Assembly: GCF_003217295.1 (NCBI RefSeq)
Contig: NZ_QJTJ01000003.1
Coordinates: 124,001 to 188,000, forward strand
Direction: 5' to 3'
From: Ureibacillus chungkukjangi
GTDB taxonomy: Bacteria; Bacillota; Bacilli; Bacillales_A; Planococcaceae
Length of the DNA stretch: 64,000 nt
A program made the translations under genes and the position numbers. Below, in pieces: positions 25,611-36,528 of this stretch (positions within the stretch are counted from its first letter, which is position 1; every line of letters begins with the position of its first letter). The notes under the pieces are model-generated. The model ran no database searches. It saw nothing but the letters and a program-made list of their open reading frames with translations, and had not been told where the DNA came from.

Positions 25611-27038
25611 ATGAAAGAAACAAAATTATGGATTAATGGAAATTGGGAAGATGCCAAAAAAAGTTATTCATTAACGGCACCTTATTCTGGGGAAGTTATT
25701 GCACGAGTAGCGAAGGCTTCAACTGAAGATGTGGAACGTGCAATTGAAGGAGCACATCAAGCATTTCAATCATTTAAAACAACAACTGCTTATGAAAGAG
25801 CAGAAATATTATATAAAGTAGTAGAGATTATGCGTAATCGCAAAGAGGAATTTGCGCGTATTTTAGCGATGGAAGCAGGTAAGCCACTGTCTGCCAGCTT
25901 AACTGAGATTGACCGAACAATTGCGACGTATCAGTTCTCGGCAGAAGCGGCCAAACAATCAACGGGAGAAACGGTTCCTTTAGATGCAGCTCCAGGAACT
26001 AAAGATCGGATTGGCTATACGAAAAGAGTGCCAATCGGTGTTGTATCTGCCATTACACCATTTAACTTTCCTTTTAACCTAGTAGCTCATAAATTAGGAC
26101 CAGCAATTGCAGTTGGGAATACGGTAGTGCTAAAGCCTGCTACCCAAACACCATTAACTTCTATTGTTATGGCAGAAGTATTTAAGGAAGCAGGTTTACC
26201 AGATGGAGTGCTACAAATCGTAACAGGCTCTGGTGGAGAGTTAAGCGATACACTTGTAACCCATCCACTTGTTAAAAAAGTAACCTTTACAGGTAGTGGA
26301 GCCGTTGGATTGAAGATTAAAGAAAAAGTGGGATTGCGTAAAATTACATTAGAATTAGGTTCAAATGCTGCAGTTATTGTAGAGCCAAGTACACCAATCG
26401 ATAAAATTGTTTCACGCTGCGTTGCTGGTGCATTTGGATATGCTGGACAGGTTTGTATTTCACTACAAAGAATTTATGTGCACGAATCGATTTATGAAGA
26501 TTTCGCGAAAGCCTTTGTAGAAGAAACAAGAAAGCTTAAATTAGGTGATCCGCTTGACCCCACAACAGATGTAAGTGCAATGATTCACCCAAAAGAAGTC
26601 GAACGTATCAAGCAATGGGTGGAAGAGGCGAAAGAACAGGGGGCAGAAGTAGCAATTGGTGCGGAATATACTGATAGAACTTTACAACCAACAGTTATGG
26701 TAAATGTAAAACCAAATATGAAGGTAGTCTGCCAGGAAACCTTTGCACCGATTGTGTCGCTTGTACCCTATCCAACATTAGATGAAGCCATTTCCTTAGT
26801 TAATGCGTCAGAGCTTGGCTTAAACGCAGGGATATATACCAATGTTTTAACAGATGCTATGAAGGCGGCTGATAATATTGAGGCTGGTACTGTTGTGATT
26901 AATGATATTCCAACGTTCCGTGTTGATAACATGCCATATGGTGGTGTAAAAAATAGTGGCTACGGAAGAGAAGGCATTAAATATGCAATAGAAGAGATGA
27001 CTGATTTGAAGTTCATTACGATTAAAACGACAATCTAA
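25611..27038 (+). CDS. Aldehyde dehydrogenase (lactaldehyde/semialdehyde/glyceraldehyde-3-P-like)
   Basis: The 475-residue ALDH has TPFNFPFNL, VLKPATQTP, an ELGSNAAVIV glutamate motif and catalytic Cys282 in GQVCISLQR. The C-terminus is PYGGVKNSGYGREG. It differs from the neighbouring ALDH at the active-site loop and lies nearer the lactaldehyde, phosphonoacetaldehyde and non-phosphorylating GAPDH branches. The true substrate cannot be told from sequence. GGAGG lies 9 bases upstream of ATG. It may be co-transcribed with DUF4003. Confidence 0.9.
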   Translation: MKETKLWINGNWEDAKKSYSLTAPYSGEVIARVAKASTEDVERAIEGAHQAFQSFKTTTAYERAEILYKVVEIMRNRKEEFARILAMEAGKPLSASLTEIDRTIATYQFSAEAAKQSTGETVPLDAAPGTKDRIGYTKRVPIGVVSAITPFNFPFNLVAHKLGPAIAVGNTVVLKPATQTPLTSIVMAEVFKEAGLPDGVLQIVTGSGGELSDTLVTHPLVKKVTFTGSGAVGLKIKEKVGLRKITLELGSNAAVIVEPSTPIDKIVSRCVAGAFGYAGQVCISLQRIYVHESIYEDFAKAFVEETRKLKLGDPLDPTTDVSAMIHPKEVERIKQWVEEAKEQGAEVAIGAEYTDRTLQPTVMVNVKPNMKVVCQETFAPIVSLVPYPTLDEAISLVNASELGLNAGIYTNVLTDAMKAADNIEAGTVVINDIPTFRVDNMPYGGVKNSGYGREGIKYAIEEMTDLKFITIKTTI

Positions 27039-27156
27039 AGGAATCTAGAAGTTGTGAACTGTCAGCTAAAATGGCACCAATTTAAATTTAACTCTTGCAT
27101 ATTTCAACCAGTTTAAATAATGTTATTACCGAAGTGAAGTAGTAGTGGAGGTCTAT

Positions 27157-27663
27157 ATGACAAATGAAGTGCCGATAAGTTATTCTCGTTCCTTTCAGAC
27201 ACACCTTATATTACCGCCAGATACAAATCATCATAATTCAATTTTTGGCGGAAAAGTTTTAGCTTATATTGATGAGATTGCAGCCATCACCTCTATGAAG
27301 CATGCCAAGTCTGAGGTCGTTACAGCATCCTTTGATTCAGTAGATTTTATCTCACCGGCATACGTAGGGAATATTTTAGAATTAGAAGCGATGGTTACTT
27401 CTACAGGAAGATCGTCTATGGAAGTGTATGTCCGTGTAATGGCGAGGAACTTGAAAACTGGTGAACTGAGACTTACTACAGAATCATTTGTCACGATGGT
27501 TGCAGTCGATGAGTCTGGAAGACCTGTACAGGTTCCAAAGGTATACCCGGAGACTGAGCGAGAACGTCAGCTTTTTGAAACGGGATCCACACGGAGAGAA
27601 TTGCGACAAGCTAAAAGGCTAAATACAAAGGAACGTAGAAGGCTATTAGAAAACCTTGAATAA
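27157..27663 (+). CDS. Acyl-CoA thioesterase (hotdog fold, YkhA-like)
   Basis: The 168-residue protein has a single hotdog domain. HHNSIFGGKVLAYIDE holds the Asn-Ile-Phe-Gly-Gly loop and the Asp-Glu dyad, and SVDFISPAYVG and SFVTMVAVD complete the family pattern. The last 40 residues are a basic, Arg-rich helix. GTGGAGG lies 6 bases before ATG 27157; the GTG at 27145 lies in that site and is rejected. YkhA-type enzymes hydrolyse medium- and long-chain acyl-CoA in the cytosol. Confidence 0.9.
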   Translation: MTNEVPISYSRSFQTHLILPPDTNHHNSIFGGKVLAYIDEIAAITSMKHAKSEVVTASFDSVDFISPAYVGNILELEAMVTSTGRSSMEVYVRVMARNLKTGELRLTTESFVTMVAVDESGRPVQVPKVYPETERERQLFETGSTRRELRQAKRLNTKERRRLLENLE

Positions 27664-27668
27664 AAATA

Positions 27669-27709
27669 GAACCTTCTCAAAAGTCGAGGCTTTTGGGAAG
27701 GTTCCTTTT
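27669..27709. terminator. Terminator between thioesterase and hemAT
   Basis: Arms GAACCTTCTCAAAAG / CTTTTGGGAAGGTTC (27669-27683, 27690-27704), one mismatch at most, followed by T on the plus strand and an A run upstream that serves the convergent gene. Confidence 0.88.
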
Positions 27710-27716
27710 ATATTTT

Positions 27717-29027
27717 CTACTCTGTTAACTCGTGAACAACATTTAATAGGGAGTCTGAAGAAGAAGACACCTGTGTGGCACTATCTGTTAACTCACTAAT
27801 TAATTTTGAGATTTTTGTGATGTCTGTTGTTGTGTTTGTGTACTGTGCTTTGATGCCAGAAACGGCTTTTGCAATAGAATTGAAGGACTCCTCTAAACTT
27901 TGCTGAGTTTGTACACTTCTTTGTACCTGATCATCTACATTGCTGACAGAGGTAGTCATATGCCCAATATTTGTCTCGGTTTCATGGATTAAACGAGAAA
28001 CGTTTTGAACAGCACTTTTCGTTTCTTCTGCTAGTTTTCTTACTTCCTCTGCTACAACAGCAAAGCCCTTTCCATGCTCCCCAGCACGAGCAGCCTCAAT
28101 CGATGCATTTAATGCCAATAAATTTGTTTGATCGGCAATGCCTGTTACAAGGGCAACAATCTCTGAAATTTTTTGAGATGAAGTACGCAAATTATTCATA
28201 GACTTCTCGAGCATAGAAACACTTTCTAAAATAACATGCATTAATTGCGTTTGCGTTTCTAATTGATTTTTCCCTAATCTAGACTTATCCTCAGTATCAG
28301 CTACAAAATCTAATCCTTGATTTGTGGCAGTAGCGATACTGCCTGACTGAGAAGAGATGCCATATAAAGAGGCAGCCGTTTCTTGGCTAATAGCATTTAA
28401 CTCTTCAGCTGTATTTTGAACAGTAGTAATTAATGAGTTTTTAATCGCCTCGTCCTGCATACGGATACGTTGCTGCTCAGCCTCATAGGCTTGAATAACA
28501 AGCTGCTGTTCAAGGTTAATAATCTTTGAAAATGCGTTGATAGCTTTTAGCGAATCATTTTTTGAAATATCTAGGTCGCTGATAAAATTAATAAAAGTAG
28601 TCGTCAATGATTGGAATGAGCTTAAATACCACTCAGATTCTAAGCCTATACGTACGTGAGTTTCAGCAATTGTCTTTCTCTGCTTTACATAATCGTCATT
28701 GATTTTACTTTCGAAAATTTCAGATAAATGTCTTGTTAAAGTTACCTTCAGCCGTTCAATCTTTGAGTGCTGATCGATGATGCCCATTAAATGCTTGCTT
28801 TTCATCAGTGCGTCATAAAATTGGTTAACCATTTCAGGGATAAACTGTTCTGTTAAAGGCTTTAATTGCTTTAATATAGCTAAGTCTTCCTTTGTTAAAT
28901 TAATCAATTGAATTTGATTCTGAAGAACTGGGTAATTTGATAGATTTAATTGGACATCGTTTATGTACTTTTCTACTTCGAAATAATGGGAATTTCGTTT
29001 TTGTAGATTTTTTTTGAAAATAGACAT
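27717..29027 (-). CDS. hemAT: Heme-based aerotactic transducer HemAT
   Basis: The 436-residue soluble protein joins an N-terminal protoglobin domain (about residues 20-185) to a methyl-accepting chemotaxis signalling domain. His124 in [10 protein letters not shown] aligns with the proximal heme ligand of Bacillus HemAT (His123). The signalling tip [21 protein letters not shown], split here at the hairpin, contacts CheA/CheW in known receptors. There is no membrane segment, as expected for a cytosolic oxygen sensor. Its presence implies a motile, oxygen-responsive cell. No chemotaxis genes are adjacent and no sigma-D promoter was seen. Confidence 0.94.
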   Translation of the reverse strand: MSIFKKNLQKRNSHYFEVEKYINDVQLNLSNYPVLQNQIQLINLTKEDLAILKQLKPLTEQFIPEMVNQFYDALMKSKHLMGIIDQHSKIERLKVTLTRHLSEIFESKINDDYVKQRKTIAETHVRIGLESEWYLSSFQSLTTTFINFISDLDISKNDSLKAINAFSKIINLEQQLVIQAYEAEQQRIRMQDEAIKNSLITTVQNTAEELNAISQETAASLYGISSQSGSIATATNQGLDFVADTEDKSRLGKNQLETQTQLMHVILESVSMLEKSMNNLRTSSQKISEIVALVTGIADQTNLLALNASIEAARAGEHGKGFAVVAEEVRKLAEETKSAVQNVSRLIHETETNIGHMTTSVSNVDDQVQRSVQTQQSLEESFNSIAKAVSGIKAQYTNTTTDITKISKLISELTDSATQVSSSSDSLLNVVHELTE

Positions 29028-29260
29028 TACATTTCTCCGTTCTACTATTTTATAAGAATGATACTTTATATCTATGATACATTAAATAGGATTGTAAATA
29101 CTATATAGATGTGAGGTTATTGTAGAAAATATTATTATTATGATAATTCTATATACCTCCGTTTGTATTTTAGATAGTTCCCATGTAAAATACGAGATGT
29201 TTAGAGAATAAGATATTATTCATGCAAGAGATAGACATTATAAGTAAAGGACGTAATAAG

Positions 29261-29491
29261 ATGGACAAACGCCGTTTTAAATTTGTCATTCCATCAATGG
29301 TGGTTGTAGCTGTTGGGGCAACTTTAATGCTAAGGAATTATTTTCAAGAGGTTTCAACAAGAGATGGTGTGATGCTTGTAGTAATCGCTACATTATTCTC
29401 GGGGATGATTGCTTATATCCTATTCCCGCATGATGAGGAAGAAAAGCCTGATCCAAAGCCGGTGAATACAAAGAAGAAAACTTCCAAATAA
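29261..29491 (+). CDS. Small two-helix membrane protein of unknown function
   Basis: The 76-residue product begins MDKRRFKF and has two predicted membrane helices around a short loop (NYFQEVSTRDGV) and an acidic-then-basic tail. The start at ATG 29261 follows AAAGGA; the longer frame from 29222 has no ribosome-binding site. I do not recognise a family. It is a single gene with its own terminator. Confidence 0.72.
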   Translation: MDKRRFKFVIPSMVVVAVGATLMLRNYFQEVSTRDGVMLVVIATLFSGMIAYILFPHDEEEKPDPKPVNTKKKTSK

Positions 29492-29496
29492 TCAGG

Positions 29497-29530
29497 TCCG
29501 TAAGTATCCAATATACTTGCGGATTTTTTC
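29497..29530 (+). terminator. Terminator of the small membrane protein gene
   Basis: TCCGTAAGTAT / ATACTTGCGGA (29497-29507, 29513-29523), one G-U pair, followed by a T run. Confidence 0.88.
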
Positions 29531-29645
29531 TTTTTCTTCATAAGTATTTATGAAAGAGGGTAATGTAAGGTGAAACTATTTTGCGCTTCAACCGTAAAAG
29601 TAGTATACAAAAAATTTAAATGATAAAAGAAAGGCTGATAAATAG

Positions 29646-29951
29646 ATGGAAACTAAATGGGGAAAAGTAATTATACATGCAAGTGCATTTTTTGCTCCGA
29701 TGCTAGTCCCAATTTTATTTTGGTTAATAAGCTCTGAGGAAGAAATTAAGCGAATTTCTATTCAAGCACTACTGTTCCAAGTTGTGATGTGGCTCTTAAT
29801 AGGAATATCTAGTTTCTTAAGCTTCATATTAATTGGGATACCATTCGTTATTATCTTTGTAATCATGACAATTGTGGTGCCGATTATCGGTATTATTAAA
29901 GCGTTAAACGAAGAAAAATGGAATTACCCGATTGTAGGACGCTGGGTTTAA
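29646..29951 (+). CDS. DUF4870 family small membrane protein
   Basis: The 101-residue protein has three predicted helices. The pattern H-A-S-A-F-F-A-P-M-L-V-P near the N-terminus, an EIKRISIQALLFQ segment before helix 2 and the terminal IKALNEEKWNYPIVGRW tail is that of DUF4870 (Tic20-like). The role in bacteria is unknown. The ribosome-binding site is weak (GAAAGG, 11 bases away). Confidence 0.85.
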   Translation: METKWGKVIIHASAFFAPMLVPILFWLISSEEEIKRISIQALLFQVVMWLLIGISSFLSFILIGIPFVIIFVIMTIVVPIIGIIKALNEEKWNYPIVGRWV

Positions 29952-30070
29952 GTTGTGAATTGTAAAAAATAGGGTTTAGATTAGAAAAAGAAATAACATA
30001 CTGAGAGATGAACCAAAAGTAAATTTTGGGCTATTTCTCAAAATAAAGCTCCTTTAATATGAAGGAAATT

Positions 30071-30116
30071 TAAAGAGGTGGTCTCAAGTTTAGCAGAGAT
30101 TACCTCTTTATTTTTT
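30071..30116 (+). terminator. Terminator upstream of ctsR
   Basis: TAAAGAGGTGGTCTC pairs with GAGATTACCTCTTTA (30071-30085, 30096-30110, two G-U pairs) and ends in a T run. It insulates the ctsR operon from the DUF4870 gene. Confidence 0.88.
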
Positions 30117-30162
30117 GTACATATTCAACACAAAAACCGTTTTTTTTTAGTGGGCATTTGAT

Positions 30163-30191
30163 TTGCATTTTGATTTTAATGTTTATATAAT
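30163..30191 (+). promoter_or_regulatory. Sigma-A promoter of the ctsR operon
   Basis: TTGCAT (30163-30168), 17 bases, then a perfect TATAAT (30186-30191), just upstream of the CtsR operator. Confidence 0.8.
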
Positions 30192-30193
30192 AT

Positions 30194-30210
30194 AGTCAAA
30201 GATAGTCAAA
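30194..30210 (+). promoter_or_regulatory. CtsR operator (tandem heptads)
   Basis: AGTCAAA-GAT-AGTCAAA matches the CtsR direct heptad repeat (A/GGTCAAA-NAN-A/GGTCAAA). It covers the expected transcription start, so CtsR autorepresses the operon until heat or protein stress. Confidence 0.93.
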
Positions 30211-30237
30211 GTCAGTAATGATTGGGGTGAGGAAGAA

Positions 30238-30702
30238 ATGAGAAATATATCTGACATCATTGAAGGTTATTTGAAACAGGTTATCGAATTAGGTGGTCAA
30301 GGACATATTGAGATCAAACGAAGTGAGCTAGCGGATAAGTTTCAGTGCGTCCCCTCTCAAATTAACTATGTAATCAATACCCGATTTACTGCTGAAAGAG
30401 GTTATCTTGTTGAGAGTAAACGAGGAGGCGGTGGATATATCCGAATCTTACGTGTAAAAGCACATTCAAGAATTGATTTGTTGGACGATATGATTAGTCA
30501 AATTAATCATGGTGCTACTCAAGCAATGGCCGAAGATATTATTTATCGTTTAATCGATGAGCAAGTAATCTCAAAGCGCGAGGCAAAACTGATGCTCGCA
30601 GCAATCGATAGGTCCACACTCCGATTACAATTACCTGTTAGAGACGAGTTAAGGGCCTATATTTTAAAATCCATGTTGGCCACATTAAAATACGATAAAT
30701 AA
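30238..30702 (+). CDS. ctsR: Transcriptional repressor CtsR of class III stress genes
   Basis: The 154-residue protein has an N-terminal winged helix with the conserved glycine-rich wing RGGGGYIRI that senses heat and contacts the operator, and a C-terminal dimer/McsB-ClpC interaction part. It represses its own operon through the heptads 28-44 bases upstream. First gene of ctsR-mcsA-mcsB-clpC; GGGGTGAGG serves the start. Confidence 0.97.
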   Translation: MRNISDIIEGYLKQVIELGGQGHIEIKRSELADKFQCVPSQINYVINTRFTAERGYLVESKRGGGGYIRILRVKAHSRIDLLDDMISQINHGATQAMAEDIIYRLIDEQVISKREAKLMLAAIDRSTLRLQLPVRDELRAYILKSMLATLKYDK

Positions 30703-30766
30703 ACCTGAGCGAAAACTTTTTAGAGCTCTTGATCTATTAAAACAATTTTTAAAAAGGGGTGAGGTT

Positions 30767-31321
30767 ATGGTTTGTGAACACTGTAAAGAGCAGCAAGCGA
30801 CAATAACAGTTACACAAGTGGTTAATGGCCAAAAAAGTGAAAAGCATTATTGTGAGGTTTGTGCGCAAAATTTTCATCCTTTTAATTTAGATTTTCATAA
30901 AGAAGAACAAATTCCAATACATCAGCTTGTTTCCAATTTATTTGGATTACCGGTTTGGAATAATGGACCACAGGAAAAGGCGCCATCTACATCTCAAAAA
31001 AGCGCTAAATGTCCAACCTGTGGATTTACATTTCGAAAGTTTTTGAATGAAGGAAAGCTTGGTTGTCCACAATGTTATGAAACCTTTGGAAAACAGCTTC
31101 CACTCGTTCTGACAAAAATCCAAGCGGGTACTACACATAGTGGTAAAGCGCCCGGTAAGCCAAATCATCATAATGAGTGGATTCAAAAGCAAATCGATTC
31201 GACTCGTGAGCAATTGCAGCTCGCAATCCATGAGGAACGCTTTGAAGATGCGGCTGACTTACGCGATGAGATTCGAGAAATGGAGCGTAGGCTGGAACGT
31301 GGGGGTGTTGATACACCATGA
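30767..31321 (+). CDS. mcsA: McsA, activator of the arginine kinase McsB
   Basis: The 184-residue protein has four Cys-x-x-Cys pairs in two zinc modules (CEHC, CEVC, CPTC, CPQC) and a C-terminal UVR motif (FEDAADLRDEIREM). McsA stabilises and activates McsB and is needed for arginine-phosphorylation-linked proteolysis. Its stop overlaps the mcsB start by four bases. Confidence 0.96.
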   Translation: MVCEHCKEQQATITVTQVVNGQKSEKHYCEVCAQNFHPFNLDFHKEEQIPIHQLVSNLFGLPVWNNGPQEKAPSTSQKSAKCPTCGFTFRKFLNEGKLGCPQCYETFGKQLPLVLTKIQAGTTHSGKAPGKPNHHNEWIQKQIDSTREQLQLAIHEERFEDAADLRDEIREMERRLERGGVDTP

Positions 31322-32418
31322 ATCTAGAACATTTTTTAAAAAGCGAGGCACCAGGGTGGATGGATGTTAAAGGACTTGATGCAGATATTGTATTAAGCAC
31401 ACGCATTCGATTGGCTAGAAACTTAGATGGCTATCGTTTCCCTTTAAGCTTTACAGAAAATGAAGCACAGCAAATTGATGGCATGATTTATGAAGCATTA
31501 CATTCGATTAATGCTGATGGACATAAGTTTTCACACTTTACCATAAAAGAAATGCCTGCCTTGCAACGGCAAGTTTTAGTTGAAAAGCATTTAATTAGTC
31601 CGCTCTTAGCTAAAAAGGAGAAGTCCGCCTCTGTTCATATATCGAATGATGAAACAATAAGTATAATGGTAAACGAAGAAGATCATTTACGTATTCAATG
31701 CTTAGCTCCGGGGCTGCAGCTAGTAGAAACCTACAGGATTGCATCTAAGCTGGATAGTAAATTAGAAGAACATTTACCCTATGCTTTTAATGAGTCGTTT
31801 GGTTACTTAACAAGCTGCCCAACAAATGTTGGAACAGGACTTCGAGCATCTGTCATGATGCATTTGCCGGCTCTGACCATATCTAAGCAAATAAAAGTAG
31901 TAACTCAGATGCTTGCACGATTAGGAATGGTAGTTAGGGGTATATATGGAGAAGGTAGCGAAAATTTAGGGAATATTTATCAAATCTCCAACCAAGTTAC
32001 TCTTGGAAAGTCAGAAGAAGAGATTTTAAAAGACTTACAAGAGGTCGCGTTACAAATTATTAAAAATGAGCGCGGTGCTAGGGAGGCATTATTAAAAAAT
32101 TCTCGAATAATATTAGAAGACCGCTTTAATCGTTCGTTAGGTACTTTAAAGTATGCACGTATTATGACGAGCGAGGAAGCTGCTGCTTGTTTATCAAATG
32201 TTCGCCTTGGAGTTGATGTGGGCATCATTAACGAGGTCCCATTAAATGTATTAAATGAATGCATGATTCTTATACAGCCAGGCTTTGTACAGCAATATGC
32301 AGGTACAACTCTTCAAGCTAGTGAACGAGATATGTATAGAGCAAAACTATTGCGTGAAAAGTTAAATTCGAATAATCAAAAGCTAATGGAAAAAGGAGAG
32401 GAAAGATATGATGTTTAA
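31318..32418 (+). CDS. mcsB: Protein-arginine kinase McsB
   Basis: The 366-residue protein of the phosphagen-kinase fold contains [10 protein letters not shown] (nucleotide arginines) and [16 protein letters not shown] (catalytic loop with the conserved Cys). It phosphorylates arginines, including those of CtsR, and marks proteins for ClpCP. It overlaps mcsA by four bases and clpC by eleven. Confidence 0.97.
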   Translation: MNLEHFLKSEAPGWMDVKGLDADIVLSTRIRLARNLDGYRFPLSFTENEAQQIDGMIYEALHSINADGHKFSHFTIKEMPALQRQVLVEKHLISPLLAKKEKSASVHISNDETISIMVNEEDHLRIQCLAPGLQLVETYRIASKLDSKLEEHLPYAFNESFGYLTSCPTNVGTGLRASVMMHLPALTISKQIKVVTQMLARLGMVVRGIYGEGSENLGNIYQISNQVTLGKSEEEILKDLQEVALQIIKNERGAREALLKNSRIILEDRFNRSLGTLKYARIMTSEEAAACLSNVRLGVDVGIINEVPLNVLNECMILIQPGFVQQYAGTTLQASERDMYRAKLLREKLNSNNQKLMEKGEERYDV

Positions 32419-34855
32419 CCGTTTTACTCAACGTGCACAAAAAGTATTGCAATTAGCACAAGAAGAAGCAATTCGTTGGAAACACGAATCCATTGGTACA
32501 GAGCATATTTTACTTGGCCTTATTCGTGAGGGTGGTGGAATTGCAGCAAAAGCCTTAGAAGCAATTGATGTGAGTCCACAAATTATAGAATCAGGAATTG
32601 AAGAGCTAGTTGGAAAAGGTGCAAAGGATGTTGGTCCGATTGTTCACTATACTCCAAGAGCCAAAAAGGTTATTGAATTATCAGTAGACGAGTCTAGAAA
32701 ACTAGGCCATGCATATATCGGAACAGAGCATATTCTGCTTGCCTTAATCCGCGAGGGTGAAGGGGTAGCAGCACGTGTATTAGCTAACGCTGGTGTAAGC
32801 CTAAACAAAGCGCGTCAACAAGTTCTTCTATTACTTGGAAATAATGATGCTGCTCAAAGTGCAAATAACCCTACCCAATCAGTTAATACACCAACATTAG
32901 ATGGGTTAGCACGCGACTTAACAGCGATTGCGCGCGAAGGTTCACTAGATCCTGTAATCGGTCGCAGTAAAGAAATTACTCGTGTCATCGAGGTGCTTTC
33001 TCGCCGTACAAAAAACAACCCTGTCTTAATTGGTGAGCCAGGGGTTGGTAAAACAGCCATTGCTGAAGGTTTAGCACAGCAAATTGTTAACAATGAAGTA
33101 CCTGAAACTCTTCGTGACAAACGTGTTATGACATTAGATATGGGTACAGTTGTTGCAGGCACAAAATACCGTGGTGAATTTGAGGACCGCTTGAAAAAAG
33201 TAATGGATGAAATTCGCCAAGCTGGTAACGTTATTCTATTCATCGACGAATTGCATACTTTAATCGGTGCTGGTGGTGCAGAGGGAGCAATTGATGCTTC
33301 TAACATTTTAAAACCGTCATTAGCTCGTGGAGAATTACAATGTATTGGTGCTACAACATTAGATGAGTACCGTAAATACATCGAAAAGGATGCTGCCTTA
33401 GAGCGTCGTTTCCAGCCGATTCAAGTAGATGAGCCTTCTGTGGATGAAACAATCCAAATTATTCATGGCTTACGTGATCGTTATGAAGCACATCACCGTG
33501 TGAAAATTACTGATGAGGCTGTTGAGGCTGCAGCAAAATTATCAGACCGCTATATTTCAGATCGCTTCCTACCAGACAAAGCAATTGATTTAATTGATGA
33601 AGCAGGCTCGAAAGTACGTTTGCGTTCATTCACTGTTCCGCCAAATCTTAAGGCTTTAGAGGATAAATTAGAGGGTATCCGTTCTGAGAAAAATGCGGCT
33701 GTATCTGGCCAAGAGTTTGAAAAGGCAGCGGCATTAAGAGATACAGAGCAAAAAATCAAAGATGAATTAGAAGCTACTAAGAAAACATGGAAAGAGAAGC
33801 AAGGAAAAGAAGAGTCTCAAGTAACAGTAGAAGACATCGCATTGGTGGTTTCTATGTGGACTGGAATTCCTGTTTCGAAAATTGCTCAAGAGGAATCAGC
33901 AAAGCTTCTTAACCTTGAAGATGAGCTGCACAAACGTGTAGTTGGTCAAGGTGAAGCAGTAGAAGCCATTTCTCGTGCAATCCGTCGTGCTCGTGCTGGA
34001 TTAAAAGATCCAAAACGTCCGATTGGTTCATTTATCTTCTTAGGACCAACAGGGGTTGGTAAAACAGAGCTTGCTCGTGCATTAGCTGAAGTAATGTTCG
34101 GCGATGAGGACGCAATGATTCGAATTGATATGTCAGAATATATGGAGAAACATTCAACTTCACGCTTAGTTGGTTCACCTCCAGGCTATGTAGGATTCGA
34201 TGAAGGCGGTCAATTAACTGAAAAGGTTCGTCGTAAACCATATTCTGTTGTTTTACTTGATGAGATTGAAAAAGCGCATCCAGATGTGTTCAATATCTTA
34301 CTTCAAGTATTAGATGATGGCCGTTTAACAGATTCTAAGGGGCGTACTGTAGATTTCCGAAACACAGTGGTTATCATGACATCAAACGTTGGTGCAGATG
34401 CACTGAAATACCAAAAATCATTAGGCTTCGGTGTTGGTAATACAGAGGCTTCTAAATACAAGGATATGAAGGGTACAATGCTTGAAGAGCTGAAAAAAGC
34501 ATTCCGTCCGGAGTTCTTAAACCGTATTGATGAAATGATTGTGTTCCACTCACTTGAAAAAGATGAGTTAAAACAGATCATTGCCTTAATGGCAAATTCT
34601 TTAACAAAACGTCTGAGAGAGCAAAATATCGAGCTAGAGCTAACAGATGCGGCGCTTGTGAAAATTGCTGAAGAAGGATACGATCCACAATATGGTGCAC
34701 GTCCATTACGTCGTGCCCTGCAAAAGCATGTTGAGGACCGTCTATCTGAAGAGGTATTAAAGGGCACAATTAGCACAGGTCAAAGTGTTGTTATTGACTA
34801 TGCAGATAATGAATTTATCGTCGTACCCAAAAATGCTGTGCTAACTAAATCTTAA
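32408..34855 (+). CDS. clpC: ATP-dependent Clp protease ATP-binding subunit ClpC
   Basis: The 815-residue Hsp100 has two N-terminal ClpN repeats (about residues 1-140), the first AAA+ module with Walker A GEPGVGKT near residue 209, a coiled-coil M domain with UVR-like segment (about 410-470) that binds adaptors, and a second AAA+ module with GPTGVGKT near 546. With ClpP it degrades arginine-phosphorylated and adaptor-delivered proteins. Start ATG at 32408 (a second ATG follows directly) after AAAGGAGAGG. Last gene of the CtsR operon. Confidence 0.98.
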   Translation: MMFNRFTQRAQKVLQLAQEEAIRWKHESIGTEHILLGLIREGGGIAAKALEAIDVSPQIIESGIEELVGKGAKDVGPIVHYTPRAKKVIELSVDESRKLGHAYIGTEHILLALIREGEGVAARVLANAGVSLNKARQQVLLLLGNNDAAQSANNPTQSVNTPTLDGLARDLTAIAREGSLDPVIGRSKEITRVIEVLSRRTKNNPVLIGEPGVGKTAIAEGLAQQIVNNEVPETLRDKRVMTLDMGTVVAGTKYRGEFEDRLKKVMDEIRQAGNVILFIDELHTLIGAGGAEGAIDASNILKPSLARGELQCIGATTLDEYRKYIEKDAALERRFQPIQVDEPSVDETIQIIHGLRDRYEAHHRVKITDEAVEAAAKLSDRYISDRFLPDKAIDLIDEAGSKVRLRSFTVPPNLKALEDKLEGIRSEKNAAVSGQEFEKAAALRDTEQKIKDELEATKKTWKEKQGKEESQVTVEDIALVVSMWTGIPVSKIAQEESAKLLNLEDELHKRVVGQGEAVEAISRAIRRARAGLKDPKRPIGSFIFLGPTGVGKTELARALAEVMFGDEDAMIRIDMSEYMEKHSTSRLVGSPPGYVGFDEGGQLTEKVRRKPYSVVLLDEIEKAHPDVFNILLQVLDDGRLTDSKGRTVDFRNTVVIMTSNVGADALKYQKSLGFGVGNTEASKYKDMKGTMLEELKKAFRPEFLNRIDEMIVFHSLEKDELKQIIALMANSLTKRLREQNIELELTDAALVKIAEEGYDPQYGARPLRRALQKHVEDRLSEEVLKGTISTGQSVVIDYADNEFIVVPKNAVLTKS

Positions 34856-34862
34856 AGGCTTT

Positions 34863-34900
34863 AAGCGGTTGACAACTTACCGGTCAACCGCTTTATTTTT
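34863..34900 (+). terminator. Terminator of the ctsR-clpC operon
   Basis: AAGCGGTTGAC / GTCAACCGCTT (34863-34873, 34883-34893) followed by TTATTTTTG. Confidence 0.88.
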
Positions 34901-35066
34901 GTTTAAAGATGAACCGTACATATAAAAGGAAATAAGCGTTCTAAAAAGCAACCGCAATATTACTCATTACACAAGCGTAAAGATAAGTTATACATAGTCA
35001 AATTACAATTGCTTTACAAGTTTTTTAAATTTAACTGAACTTAACTTATATATTAGGAGGATCGTA

Positions 35067-35090
35067 GTGTTGTCATGTACAATTGACTAA
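35067..35090 (+). other. Possible 7-codon leader frame upstream of radA
   Basis: A strong AGGAGG (35055-35060) is followed after 6 bases by GTG and a 7-codon frame ending TAA at 35088-35090, 27 bases before radA. It may be a leader peptide or a decayed gene start. Confidence 0.3.
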
Positions 35091-35117
35091 AGAATTAATT
35101 TCGCGAGGAGAGACAAG

Positions 35118-36494
35118 ATGGCAAAAAAGAAATCAAAGTTTTGTTGTAATTCATGTGGCTATGAATCTCCAAAATGGATGGGACGCTGCCCAGGATGTGG
35201 TGGCTGGAATACAATGGTGGAAGAAGTAGAGGTCGTTTTAAAAGGCCCACGTGGTGCTTTCCAGCATTCTAATACAATTTCACAAAAAGCAACACCGATT
35301 ATAGATATTGAAACCTCAGATGAACCTCGAATTCCAACTGAAATGGATGAGTTGAATCGTGTATTAGGTGGCGGAATCGTTCCAGGCTCACTTGTTTTAA
35401 TTGGGGGAGATCCTGGTATCGGGAAATCGACTTTACTTATGCAGGTATCAGCTCTTTTATCTAACAAAGGGCATCGAGTTTTATATATTTCGGGAGAGGA
35501 ATCGATGCGTCAAACAAAGCTTCGAGCTTCTCGACTAGGTGTACAATCACCGGAGCTTTACATCTATTCCGAGACAAATCTCGAGCTTATTAACCAAACA
35601 ATCGAAGAGGTTACACCGAAATTCGTCATTATTGACTCCATACAAACTATTCATCACCCTGAAGTAACAAGTGCTCCAGGGAGTGTTTCTCAGGTTCGTG
35701 AATGTACAGCAGAGCTAATGCGCATCGCTAAAACAAAAGGAATCGCTATTTTCTTAGTTGGGCACGTAACAAAAGAGGGGCAAATTGCTGGTCCTCGTTT
35801 ACTTGAGCATATGGTGGATACCGTTCTGTACTTCGAGGGAGAGCGTCATCATACTTATCGTATTTTAAGAAGCGTTAAAAACCGATTTGGCTCAACCAAT
35901 GAAATTGCCATTTTCGAAATGGTTCAGGCTGGTTTAAAGGAAGTCTCCAATCCCTCAGAGCTGTTTTTAGAGGAGCGGTCCTACGATGCTGCAGGTTCAA
36001 CGATAGTTGCTTCAATGGAGGGGACAAGGCCGATACTAGTTGAGATTCAATCACTAGTGACGCCAACGAGCTTTAACTATCCAAAACGTATGTCCACTGG
36101 AGTAGATCAAAATAGGGTGCAGCTGTTAATGGCTGTGCTGGAAAAACGGATGGGATTGCTGCTGCAAGCACAGGATGCTTATATTAAGGTAGCTGGTGGA
36201 GTAAAGCTTGACGAGCCTGCGATAGATTTAGCAGTTTTAACGTCCATTGTGTCTAGCTTCAAGGATCAGGCAGTTAAATCAACTGATTGCTTTATAGGAG
36301 AAGTTGGTTTGACAGGAGAAGTTCGACGAGTATCCAGAATAGAGCAACGGGTTCAAGAGGCTGCAAGATTAGGATTTAAGCGTGCATTTATCCCCGCTTC
36401 AAACCAAGGAGGCTGGGATTATCCAAGCGGTATACAAGTAGTGGGTATTGAAACCATAAATGAAGCATTAAGAGCGTGTTTTAACGATTTATAA
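35118..36494 (+). CDS. radA: DNA repair protein RadA
   Basis: The 458-residue protein has an N-terminal four-Cys zinc finger ([18 protein letters not shown] pattern split by the linker), a RecA-like ATPase with Walker [11 protein letters not shown] near residue 96, the RadA-specific KNRFG motif, and a C-terminal Lon-like (P/S5 fold) domain. It acts as a branch-migration helicase in recombination and transformation. In Bacillus the next gene is disA; here yacL follows, after a terminator. Confidence 0.97.
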   Translation: MAKKKSKFCCNSCGYESPKWMGRCPGCGGWNTMVEEVEVVLKGPRGAFQHSNTISQKATPIIDIETSDEPRIPTEMDELNRVLGGGIVPGSLVLIGGDPGIGKSTLLMQVSALLSNKGHRVLYISGEESMRQTKLRASRLGVQSPELYIYSETNLELINQTIEEVTPKFVIIDSIQTIHHPEVTSAPGSVSQVRECTAELMRIAKTKGIAIFLVGHVTKEGQIAGPRLLEHMVDTVLYFEGERHHTYRILRSVKNRFGSTNEIAIFEMVQAGLKEVSNPSELFLEERSYDAAGSTIVASMEGTRPILVEIQSLVTPTSFNYPKRMSTGVDQNRVQLLMAVLEKRMGLLLQAQDAYIKVAGGVKLDEPAIDLAVLTSIVSSFKDQAVKSTDCFIGEVGLTGEVRRVSRIEQRVQEAARLGFKRAFIPASNQGGWDYPSGIQVVGIETINEALRACFNDL

Positions 36495-36528
36495 TGATGG
36501 ATTTTGCCTAAAATATGAACAAAAAACG

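Noticed and set aside
32854-34776. Minus-strand frames across clpC
   Set aside because: Low-complexity antisense shadows created by biased codon use in clpC.
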